A stretch of 64,000 bases of DNA from an uncultured Bacteroidales bacterium (GTDB taxonomy: Bacteria; Bacteroidota; Bacteroidia; Bacteroidales; P3), in assembly GCA_947165255.1 (NCBI GenBank), contig CAMUZR010000009.1, positions 1-64,000 on the forward strand, in the 5' to 3' direction. The position numbers and the translations under genes were made by a program. The notes beneath the pieces are model-generated. The model had not been told where the DNA came from and did no database searches. It saw only the letters and a program-made list of their open reading frames with translations. Below are positions 20,400 to 29,600 of the stretch, piece by piece; position 1 is the stretch's first letter, and each line of letters opens with the position of its first letter.

Positions 20400-20407
20400 T
20401 ATCTTTG
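20400..20407 (+). promoter_or_regulatory. Bacteroidota -7 element (TATCTTTG) upstream of panD
   Basis: TAnnTTTG match ending 15 nt before the panD ATG (20423). Confidence 0.6.
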
Positions 20408-20422
20408 CAAAAAAATTATAAT

Positions 20423-20767
20423 ATGCTGGTTAACGTTTTAAAATCTAAAATACATAGAGTTACAGTCACCGAAGCCAATCTCGACTACATCGGCAGCATC
20501 ACAATCGACGAAGCCTTAATGGAGGCTTCCGGCATCATAGAGAACGAACAAGTAGATATTTACAATATCACCAATGGTGAGCGTTTCCACACCTACGCCA
20601 TCAAAGGCGAGCGTGGCACCGGGGTCATCGGACTGAACGGTGCCGCCGCACACAAAGCCCCCGTCGGCTCACTCATCATCATCGCCTCATACGCCCTAAT
20701 GGATTTCGAAGAGGCCAAGCAATGGCATCCCACGGTCATCTTCCCACAGAACAACCAACTTCAGTAA
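20423..20767 (+). CDS. panD: Aspartate 1-decarboxylase
   Basis: [38 protein letters not shown] with Gly-Ser processing site; supplied ORF uses an upstream TTG (20405). Confidence 0.95.
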   Translation: MLVNVLKSKIHRVTVTEANLDYIGSITIDEALMEASGIIENEQVDIYNITNGERFHTYAIKGERGTGVIGLNGAAAHKAPVGSLIIIASYALMDFEEAKQWHPTVIFPQNNQLQ

Positions 20768-20773
20768 CCCCTT

Positions 20774-21823
20774 ATGGCAGAAGCCACAACCCATACTCGC
20801 ACCAAGAAAAGCCTGCTGGGCGACATAGTCAAACTGATTGTGTTCCTAGGTATCGGCTTTTTCTTTATCTATTGGTTCCTACTGAAGCTCGATTCCGAAC
20901 AGAAACAGGCCATCTGGGACTCCTTCTCTCACGCCAATTACTTCTGGGTAGCCATGGTGATGCTCTGCGTGATGGTGGCTCACTTTGCCCGTGCGCTACG
21001 GTGGCGCCTACTCTACGAGCCTATGGGCTATCGCCCGGGGCTGAACAACACCTTTGGAGCCGTGGTGGTTACCTACATGGCCAACCTCGCCTTCCCCCGC
21101 CTAGGCGAAGTGCTCCGCTGCGCCCTGCTACGCACTTCTGACAACATTCCTGTGCAGAAGTCCCTTGGCACCGTGGTCACCGAGCGTTGTTTCGACATCC
21201 TTGCCTTCGGCGTGGTGGTTCTCATCGGACTCCTATTCATGTACGGGCAAGCCCGCGAGTGGCTGGTAGAAGCACTGCAGCAGAAAAGCGAAGGTCTGCC
21301 CGGCCTGGCCACTGTTGCCATTGTGCTAGTGGCGGCCATCGTACTTTTTGTGGTACTTTACCGCCTTCTCCGCAAACCACTCCTCAGGTTCAAACTATTC
21401 CGTAAGGTAGACGACATCATCATGGGTGGCCTTGACGGACTCCGTAGCATTTTCCACCTCTCTCCTCATGCAGTGGTACTGTTCATTCTCTACAGCATCG
21501 TCATCTATCTTTTCTACATAGCCGGAGGCGTAGTCATCCTTCGAGCCTTCCCCGAAACCGTCGGACTAGGCTTCGGCGCCGCCTTCGTGCTGTACCTTTT
21601 CGGCTCCGTCGGCATGACCATCTCTCAGGGCGGTCTCGGTGCCTATCCTGCATTAGTGATGGAAGCCTTAGCCCTCTACGGCATCAGTCAGACAGTCGGC
21701 TTGGCGGCAGGATGGCTCCTTTGGGCCTCCCAGCAGGCTATAGTCATCGTCGTAGGCCTTGCCTATCTTGTCTACTTCTCCCTCGTCAAGAAGAAAGTCA
21801 AAGCGCAGGAGCCCATTCAATAA
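20774..21823 (+). CDS. UPF0104 / lysylphosphatidylglycerol synthase TM-region family membrane protein
   Basis: Multiple TMs; FPRLGEVLRCALL, GTVVTERCFD, SQGGLGAYPALV. Confidence 0.88.
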   Translation: MAEATTHTRTKKSLLGDIVKLIVFLGIGFFFIYWFLLKLDSEQKQAIWDSFSHANYFWVAMVMLCVMVAHFARALRWRLLYEPMGYRPGLNNTFGAVVVTYMANLAFPRLGEVLRCALLRTSDNIPVQKSLGTVVTERCFDILAFGVVVLIGLLFMYGQAREWLVEALQQKSEGLPGLATVAIVLVAAIVLFVVLYRLLRKPLLRFKLFRKVDDIIMGGLDGLRSIFHLSPHAVVLFILYSIVIYLFYIAGGVVILRAFPETVGLGFGAAFVLYLFGSVGMTISQGGLGAYPALVMEALALYGISQTVGLAAGWLLWASQQAIVIVVGLAYLVYFSLVKKKVKAQEPIQ

Positions 21824-21870
21824 TCAAACAGTTGAGTCAAATAAAAAATAAATAAAAGGAAACACCTATT

Positions 21871-22803
21871 ATGGAACACACACGTTGTCTTATCATTGGA
21901 TCTGGTCCTGCCGGCTACACAGCAGGTATCTATACTGGTCGCGCCGACCTTAAACCCGTACTTTACGAAGGCATGCAACCCGGTGGTCAGCTCACCATCA
22001 CCACCGAGATTGAAAACTTTCCCGGCTATCCCGAAGGAATCTCTGGCACAGAAATGATGGCCCAACTCAAACAGCAGGCCCAGCGTTTCGGCACTGATGT
22101 ACGTACCGGCTATATCGTCAAGGCCGACTTCTCACAACGTCCATTCCACCTTGTCGACGACCACGACAACGAAATTGAAGCCGAAGCCGTCATCATTGCC
22201 ACCGGTGCCTCTGCCCGCTGGCTGGGACTCGACAGCGAGAAGAAACTCTACGGTCAGGGAGTCAGCGCCTGTGCCACATGCGACGGCTATTTCTACAAAG
22301 GTCTCGAGGTGGCCGTAGTCGGTGGCGGCGACACCGCCTGCGAAGAAGCCAACTACCTTTCCACCCTCTGCAGCAAAGTCTACCTCATCCACCGCCGCAA
22401 CGAGCTGCGCGCCTCCAAGTCCATGCAGCACCGTGTCCTCACCAATCCCAAAATCGAAGTCATCTGGGACTCCACCACCAAGGAAATCTGCGGCAACGAC
22501 CTCGACGGTGTCACCGGCGCCGACCTTCAGAACCTCAAAACCGGCGAAATCCGTCATATCGACATCGCCGGCTTCTTTGTAGCCATCGGACACAAGCCCA
22601 ATACCGACTTCATCAAAGGGCAGATCGACCTCGACGAGCAAGGCTATATTAAAGTGTCCAATCCCAGCAGTGCCACCAATATCCCCGGCGTGTTCGCCGC
22701 AGGCGACGTCTGCGACCCCCATTACCGCCAAGCCATCGTGGCCGCTGGCAAAGGCTGTGTCGCCGCCATGGACGTAGAGCGATTCCTTCAAGAGAACAAA
22801 TAA
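21871..22803 (+). CDS. trxB: Thioredoxin-disulfide reductase
   Basis: IIGSGPAGYTAGIYTGRADL, CATCDG redox motif, VVGGGDTACEEA. Confidence 0.97.
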   Translation: MEHTRCLIIGSGPAGYTAGIYTGRADLKPVLYEGMQPGGQLTITTEIENFPGYPEGISGTEMMAQLKQQAQRFGTDVRTGYIVKADFSQRPFHLVDDHDNEIEAEAVIIATGASARWLGLDSEKKLYGQGVSACATCDGYFYKGLEVAVVGGGDTACEEANYLSTLCSKVYLIHRRNELRASKSMQHRVLTNPKIEVIWDSTTKEICGNDLDGVTGADLQNLKTGEIRHIDIAGFFVAIGHKPNTDFIKGQIDLDEQGYIKVSNPSSATNIPGVFAAGDVCDPHYRQAIVAAGKGCVAAMDVERFLQENK

Positions 22804-22810
22804 CACCCTC

Positions 22811-24994
22811 TTGTATTCCAAACGGTTCATACTGCTACTATCACTGCTGATGCTCACCACCCTCTCATGGGGACAGGTGAACATCAGCAATTTGCCCAAT
22901 ATTTCCAACACCCTCAACGGGCTGCCCGCCCGCAACAACGCTCTTTCCAACAACGCTGTTCCCGACTCCAACAAATCTTCCTCCGACTCCTCCTCTGCCC
23001 AGTCATCAATGATGGGCATCGAATACCATGTCGACATCCCCGACAGCGTCCTGCAGGCCTCCGTCTTCATGTTCCACCGGCGTTCGGGACAGGTGAAAAT
23101 CATGGCCATCGAGCACCCCACCCTCAACCTCACCGGCAGTCAGTTTCACGACTGCCTCGACGCATTCAACGGCGACTACTTTCTAACCGTCTCAGAGCTC
23201 GGCCATCCTCATTACTCAATCTTCCCCTCCTTCAGCGCCACCCCCGGGCTCAAGTACAAACAAAGCCTTTTTCCTGGCTACTACAAAACACCCGACAACA
23301 TCACCTTCTATCAGGTAAAAACACCCTTTGCCGTCCTCTCCTACAACAGCTCACTCAACCAGTCCTATCAACTACACGTCACCCACACCCAGAACATCAA
23401 CAACCACTGGAACTACGCCCTCGACTACCACCTGCTCAATCCCCAGGGAGCCTTCTCCAACAGTTCTGCCACTGACCATGTTTTCGACTTCAACACCAAC
23501 TATTATTCTGCCGATGCCCGCTACCAACTCTCTGCCGGTGCCATCTGGCAGCGCATGGCAGTAGGCGAAAACGGAGGCCTCTCCTACCCTTCCGCCTATT
23601 ACAACAAAACCTTCCGCAACACTACAGGCATCCCCGTCATCAGCACCAACGGCCTAAGTTGGTCCAACGACGTCACCCTTTTTGCCCGCCAATCATTCAA
23701 CACCGTGCGGCAGTTTGAGTGGTATCGTCCCATCAAAGAGCAGTTTGTCGACACCGTCACCGATTCCTCTATCGTCCAAGTGCCCTATTTCGACTCCGTC
23801 ACACTCGACTCCCTTCAGCGCGACTCTACCGTCTACACCCTACGCTACGAACTGGTAGACACCATCGTCGGCTACGACACCCTCTACCCTCACGACCCCC
23901 ATATATACAACACAGGAGTCTTCGCCCTTGAACTCCAATGGGACCGCCAAAAATACCGCTATGCCGTCCAAGACTCTTCCCTTTACAATAGGCTCTCCGC
24001 CTCGCTTTTCTGGACCAACGACGCCTACATGGACCACCGCTGGCGCAACGCCCTCAAACTCTATGGCGGCATCCGTCCCCAACTATCGTGGCTACGGCTC
24101 AATCCCGCACTCTACAGCGACACCCTCCTCCGGCGCGTGGCTTTTTACCCCTTTGCCCGAGTAGAAATAAGTCCTTGGCCGGCCGCCGAACTAAGTGTCT
24201 ACGGTGAGGCTGCCCCCAACCTCTCCGAGTACAACCTCGACGCCCACCTCCTTTTCCCCTTCCGCGACACTGTAGGCCACTCCAAGCACAGTCTCAGCCT
24301 CCGTGCCGTGGTCAAAGCCTATCGACCCGAACTCATCTACTCTGCCCAATGCCTCTATTCCGCCCACCCCGTCAGCGACGCATTCAAATCCGTCAGTGTA
24401 CGCAAAATCGAGGCCGACTACCACCATGAGGGTCTCTTCGACATACACCTCTCCGCCAACCACATCAGCCACAACATCTGGTTCGAAGAGGTCGACATTA
24501 ACGGTGGCGCATCCACCTACCAAGCCTCTCAGGCCTCCGGCAGTGCCCTACTCCTCCAAGGCCGTGTCAACCTATATCTAAAACTCTTCAGCTGGCTCCA
24601 CTACGATATGCAGCAACATGTCCAGTTCAGCAGCGACCAAGACCAAATCCGCGTCCCTCTCTTCGCCAGCAAAAACTCCCTCTACTCCGACTTCAAACTC
24701 TTCCACGATGCCCTTCGGGTACAGATAGGCTTCGACCTTCGCTACCATACCCGCTTCTATGCCGATGCCTACAACCCCAACTTGGGCATATTCTATCGTC
24801 AGGACGAAGAGCAAGTGGGCAACTACCTTTGGGTCGATGCCTTCCTCAACCTGCAAATCAAGCGCGCCACCATCTATGTCAAGGCCGGCCACCTCAACAC
24901 TTTCATCGAGCAAAACGCCTACTGCATCATTCCCAACTATCCCGCGCAGCAATTCGGCCTCTTCTACGGCCTCACGTGGAAATTTTTCGACTAA
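22811..24994 (+). CDS. Putative porin (large outer-membrane beta-barrel)
   Basis: Signal peptide; alternating aromatic/polar pattern; terminal FGLFYGLTWKFFD; immediately downstream of trxB. Confidence 0.8.
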   Translation: MYSKRFILLLSLLMLTTLSWGQVNISNLPNISNTLNGLPARNNALSNNAVPDSNKSSSDSSSAQSSMMGIEYHVDIPDSVLQASVFMFHRRSGQVKIMAIEHPTLNLTGSQFHDCLDAFNGDYFLTVSELGHPHYSIFPSFSATPGLKYKQSLFPGYYKTPDNITFYQVKTPFAVLSYNSSLNQSYQLHVTHTQNINNHWNYALDYHLLNPQGAFSNSSATDHVFDFNTNYYSADARYQLSAGAIWQRMAVGENGGLSYPSAYYNKTFRNTTGIPVISTNGLSWSNDVTLFARQSFNTVRQFEWYRPIKEQFVDTVTDSSIVQVPYFDSVTLDSLQRDSTVYTLRYELVDTIVGYDTLYPHDPHIYNTGVFALELQWDRQKYRYAVQDSSLYNRLSASLFWTNDAYMDHRWRNALKLYGGIRPQLSWLRLNPALYSDTLLRRVAFYPFARVEISPWPAAELSVYGEAAPNLSEYNLDAHLLFPFRDTVGHSKHSLSLRAVVKAYRPELIYSAQCLYSAHPVSDAFKSVSVRKIEADYHHEGLFDIHLSANHISHNIWFEEVDINGGASTYQASQASGSALLLQGRVNLYLKLFSWLHYDMQQHVQFSSDQDQIRVPLFASKNSLYSDFKLFHDALRVQIGFDLRYHTRFYADAYNPNLGIFYRQDEEQVGNYLWVDAFLNLQIKRATIYVKAGHLNTFIEQNAYCIIPNYPAQQFGLFYGLTWKFFD

Positions 24995-25052
24995 CTCCCA
25001 AACCCCACAAACCCATTTCGACAACTCACACTTATCCCCAAAAGATATAACA

Positions 25053-26585
25053 ATGGCAAATCAAGAAGATTTTTTCAAGAAAGTAGTATCCCACGCCAAA
25101 GAGTATGGCTTCATCTTCCCGTCCAGTGAAATCTACGACGGGCTGGCCGCTGTCTACGACTATGGCCAACTGGGCACCGAGCTCAAAAATAACATCAAAC
25201 AGTACTGGTGGCGCGCCATGGTGCAGTACCACGAAAACATCGTAGGCATCGACTCCGCCATCTTCATGCACCCCAAGATATGGAAAGCCTCCGGTCACGT
25301 CGACGCCTTCAACGACCCCCTCATCGACAACAAGGACTCCAAGAAGCGCTACCGTGCCGACGTCCTCATCGAAGACCACATCGCCAAAATTGAGGACAAA
25401 ATAAACAAAGAGTGCGCCAAAGCCGCCAAACGCTTCGGCGACGCCTTCAACCGCGAGCAGTTCGTCACCACCAACGCCCGCGTTCTCGAACATCAGAAAC
25501 AAATCGACGAAATCCGCGAGAAATATGCCGAGTGCATGAACGCCAACGACCTCGCCGGCCTCAAGCAACTCATTCTCGACCTCGGAATCGTCGACCCCAT
25601 AAGCGGCACCCGCAACTGGACCGACGTCCGCCAGTTCAACCTCATGTTCGCCACCAAGATGGGCTCCGTCATCGACGACAGCGACACCCTCTACCTCCGT
25701 CCCGAAACCGCCCAAGGCATCTTTGTCAACTTCCTCAACGTGCAGAAATCGGGCCGTATGAAGATTCCCTTCGGCATCGCTCAGATTGGCAAAGCCTTCC
25801 GCAACGAAATCGTCGCCCGGCAGTTCATCTTCCGCATGCGCGAGTTTGAGCAGATGGAGATGCAATTCTTCGTCCGCCCCGGCACCGAGCTTGAGTGGTT
25901 CAAACACTGGAAAGAAGAGCGCCTGCGCTGGCACCTTGCCCTGGGCATACCCGCCGAGAAGTACCGCTACCACGACCACGAAAAACTGGCGCACTATGCC
26001 AACGCCGCCACCGACATCGAATTTGAGTTCCCCTTCGGCTTCAAAGAACTGGAAGGCATCCACAGCCGCACCGACTTCGACCTTAGCCGCCACAGCGAAT
26101 TCAGCGGCAAAAAACTGCAATACTTCGACAGCGAACTCAACGAGAGCTATATCCCCTACGTCATTGAAACTTCCATCGGTGTCGACCGTACCTTCCTTGC
26201 CATCTTCAGCCATGCCCTCAAAGACGAGGTCCTGCCCGACGGCTCCACCCGCACCGTCCTCAGCCTACCTGCCGTCCTGGCTCCCTACAAAGCCGCCATC
26301 CTGCCCCTTGTTAAGAAAGACGGCCTGCCCGAAAAAGCGCGCGAAATCATGGACAGCCTCAAATACGACTACATGCTGCAATACGACGAGAAAGATGCCA
26401 TCGGCCGCCGCTACCGCCGTCAGGATGCCATTGGCACCCCCTACTGCATCACCGTCGACAACGACACCCTCAACGACAACAGCGTCACCGTTCGCGACCG
26501 CGATACCATGCAGCAGGAGCGCATTCCCATCGAAAATCTTTCCCTCTTTCTCCATCAGCACATCCAGCCCATCAAAGTGGACTAA
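25053..26585 (+). CDS. glyS: Glycyl-tRNA synthetase (single-chain class II)
   Basis: MANQEDFFKKVVSHAKEYGFIFPSSEIYDGLAAVYDYG; YLRPETAQGIFVNF, VIETSIGVDRTFLA; start at ATG 25053 rather than supplied 24759. Confidence 0.96.
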   Translation: MANQEDFFKKVVSHAKEYGFIFPSSEIYDGLAAVYDYGQLGTELKNNIKQYWWRAMVQYHENIVGIDSAIFMHPKIWKASGHVDAFNDPLIDNKDSKKRYRADVLIEDHIAKIEDKINKECAKAAKRFGDAFNREQFVTTNARVLEHQKQIDEIREKYAECMNANDLAGLKQLILDLGIVDPISGTRNWTDVRQFNLMFATKMGSVIDDSDTLYLRPETAQGIFVNFLNVQKSGRMKIPFGIAQIGKAFRNEIVARQFIFRMREFEQMEMQFFVRPGTELEWFKHWKEERLRWHLALGIPAEKYRYHDHEKLAHYANAATDIEFEFPFGFKELEGIHSRTDFDLSRHSEFSGKKLQYFDSELNESYIPYVIETSIGVDRTFLAIFSHALKDEVLPDGSTRTVLSLPAVLAPYKAAILPLVKKDGLPEKAREIMDSLKYDYMLQYDEKDAIGRRYRRQDAIGTPYCITVDNDTLNDNSVTVRDRDTMQQERIPIENLSLFLHQHIQPIKVD

Positions 26586-26622
26586 TCGCGCTTTCCGCAC
26601 GTCGTTCACAAGTACAATATAC

Positions 26623-26665
26623 AAAAAGAGAAGGCATCCACTATGGCAGGATGCCTTCTCTTTTT
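26623..26665. terminator. Strong intrinsic terminator downstream of glyS
   Basis: AAAAAGAGAAGGCATCC...GGATGCCTTCTCTTTTT. Confidence 0.9.
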
Positions 26666-26679
26666 ATATGTAACGAAAC

Positions 26680-29600
26680 TCATCGCAGCAACACGACCGT
26701 GCCACGTACCGTTTGGACACCGTTGGGTATCAGCTGGTCTGTATAGCGGCAATAATAGACATAGGAACCCTGCGGGCATGGACGGCCGTCCTTAGTCCCG
26801 TCCCAGCCTTGGGCCATATCGGTGCCATGGTACACAATGTCGCCCCTGCGGTCATATATCCAAATCTCATAAGTAAGCACACCCTTTCCCACGCCTGCAA
26901 AAGTATTATTCAAATTCTGTGAGGGCGTGAAGACATTGGGAAACAGAATGCCCGAACGCCGTATAGGCACATCCACCGTGGTTACGTAGGAACACGTCTG
27001 GCTAAAGACCTGGAGGGTAATCTGCACACTGTCTACCGCGGGCGGCACCTGTAAGGTGAGTACGGCATCAGTCGAAGTGAAGGACTGCACACCGTCGTAC
27101 CATACGTACCACAGGTGGCGACTGTAGCGCCCCTGGCTTCGGTTATAGGCCGTGATAGTCCGCTCGTCAAGAGTGATGTGGTCTGGCTCCAAGTCTATCT
27201 CAGGCGTCACTTTGAACAGGGGCGGCAGAAGGATGCTGTCGGCGGCTGGGCAGAGGGGGTCCTGACTGTAGTCGGCATAGAGATAGTACCAACTGCTGTC
27301 CGAAGGCGACACCGCTATCCGGCCTTCATTCTCCTGCCCCTCAAGGGCGGGATTATAGGGAATCGAATACCACTGGTAGTAGGGCACATCGGTCTTGGCC
27401 TCCAAGATATACATAGGTTCGGGGTCACACACATGCGACGTATCTATGGCCACAGAGGGAGGTGTCAGCACTTCCAGGTCGAGTTGCACCACCGTGTCGC
27501 CTAGGTAAAAATCGCCTGTAAAAATAGTGTCGTAGTAGGTCCCCGCATCGCTTACATATCGGTTGACAAACCAGAGCGAGTCGCCTTGGCACAGGCTGTC
27601 GGTCACATTGCGATGGACAATGTTGCGGCCGACAAGATGCAGCACCAAGGTCGAGTCGCAGCCTGAGGTGGTGGCATATACCACGCTATAGTCGCCCGGC
27701 TCGCTATAGGTGTGTCCCTCAAAAGCAATCGACTGGCCGAAATAGATCGTGTCGTAGAATTCGGCCATATAGGTGGGCAAAACGGAAAGGTGCAACGTAA
27801 CGACACTGTCGCAGCCATATTGTGAAGAAAGCAAATGCTCATAGTCGCCTGCAAGCGTATAGGCCAAGTCGACAAAGTATGAAGCACTGTTGTCGCAAAT
27901 GGTGTCGTAGAATTGGTGACTATATTCCGGCCGCACGTGCACCAGCATGGTAATGTTGCTGTCGGCGCCATGCACGGTTGGAATGACCGCATGGAGCGTG
28001 TCAGTAAGGGTCGGGAGGGACTCTCCGGGGATTAGGCCTGTGGCGGGCGAAAGGGTCGACGTCTGCCCGTTCCAGCTAAAAGTAGGAAGTGCGCCGGCAC
28101 AAATGGCCGTGTCGAGCGTGACAGACACATTGCGCCAAACATGCAGGCTATAGGTAATCACCGAGTCGCACCCAGCGGCATTCGGTATTATCATCTCCAC
28201 CCCCGACGTGTCGCCGTGCGAAATCAGGTAGATGTATTGCCGCGGCAGGAAGTTCTCCGGGCAGGAATCGTCCATCACAGCAAATGTGCGGTGGTGGAGC
28301 GTCAGATGCAGCGCCACCGAGCTGTCGCACCCCGCCGTGTTGAGGTAATGACGGTGCAACGTATCGAGTGCTGAGGCTGTGTACGTGTTGCCATACCACA
28401 AGAAGGTGTCGCAGGCCGTCGCCAAGGTATCACCCACCGTCGTGTCGAACACGGTAAGGTGTAACGTGCGGATGCTGTCGCATTGGGGTGTGGTAGACGT
28501 GTAGAGGTGTATGGGGTAGCTGCCTGCGACGGAATAGCTGCCTCCTTCAAAAGCCACTGACCCGTTGCTGCAGATGGTATCGAAAAACGAGAGGCTATAG
28601 GACGGCACAGTGTGGAGGTAAAGCGTAACCGTGCTGTCGGTGCCATGGCTGCTGGTGAGAACCACCGTGAGGGTATCGGCGGCCGAAAGACCCTGCCAAC
28701 TGAAAGTGTCCCACTGGTCGGAGCAGATGGTAGAGTCGAAAGCATGGCTCACATTGGGCCACACCTTCAGGTGGTAGGTAACGATGCTGTCGCACCCCGA
28801 CGGGCGCACCACCGTCAGGGACAGTACCGTGTCGTGGCTGAGGGCTATGCCGTTATAGCTCCAAGAGGCAGCCTGGTTCTCCACTATCGTGTCATACACG
28901 TTTTCAAAAGCCGTTGGGAGTACGGTCAGGTCGAGGGTGAAGAGGCTGTCGCATCCCTGGCTGTCCTGACGGGTATATCCGTAAATGCCCGACACGGCAT
29001 CGGACAGCAGTGTGTCGCGCCAGTGGTAGCCGCCTAGCATGTCGCTAGCGCAGACGGTGTCGCTTTCGTCAATCATCTGGGTGTAGTGGAGCGAGAGCGA
29101 CATCAGCCGTACCGTACTGTCGCACCCCACGCTATTGGAAGTCACGTATGTCAGCACACCTTCGGGCGCTGCATAGAGGGTCTGCCCCTGCCAGCTGAAA
29201 CTGTCGCAGGCGGTGGCATAAATATCCGTGGAGGACGACTGGCGGATGGTGAGGAAGAGCGTAAGGGTCGAGTCGCATCCATACACATTGGTGCCCAGTG
29301 AAGCAAGATCTATCGTGTCGGTGCCGGGAGCCGTATAGGTAGTGCCGCCGAAGGTAAAGCGGTCGCACACATCGGCCACCGTGTCGACATGGCTCGTCGG
29401 ATATACCACCAACGAAAGCATGCGTATGCTGTCGCATCCACCCACAGTGGTGTAGGTGTGTGTGTAGGTACCTGCCGCGCTGTAGTCCGTACCTTCGAAG
29501 GTGCGCGACTGATTACTGCAGATGGTATCTTCGAACGCAAAACCATACGTGGGGTTGACGTGGACGGTCAGCGTCAGGATGCTGTCGGAACCCAGGGGGG

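Noticed and set aside
24759-25052. N-terminal extension of the glycyl-tRNA synthetase ORF
   Set aside because: Extension overlaps the porin gene in another frame and is Ser/Pro/Thr shadow sequence; the ATG at 25053 gives the canonical start.
25032-26213. 393-aa minus-strand ORF over glyS, plus other long overlapping ORFs (44284-45642, 45735-46772, 46782-48089)
   Set aside because: All overlap strongly supported genes with extreme C-rich third positions, which removes stops from other frames.
22811-26585. Possible fusion of porin and glyS
   Set aside because: Different frames with a clear porin stop at 24994 and an independent glyS start.
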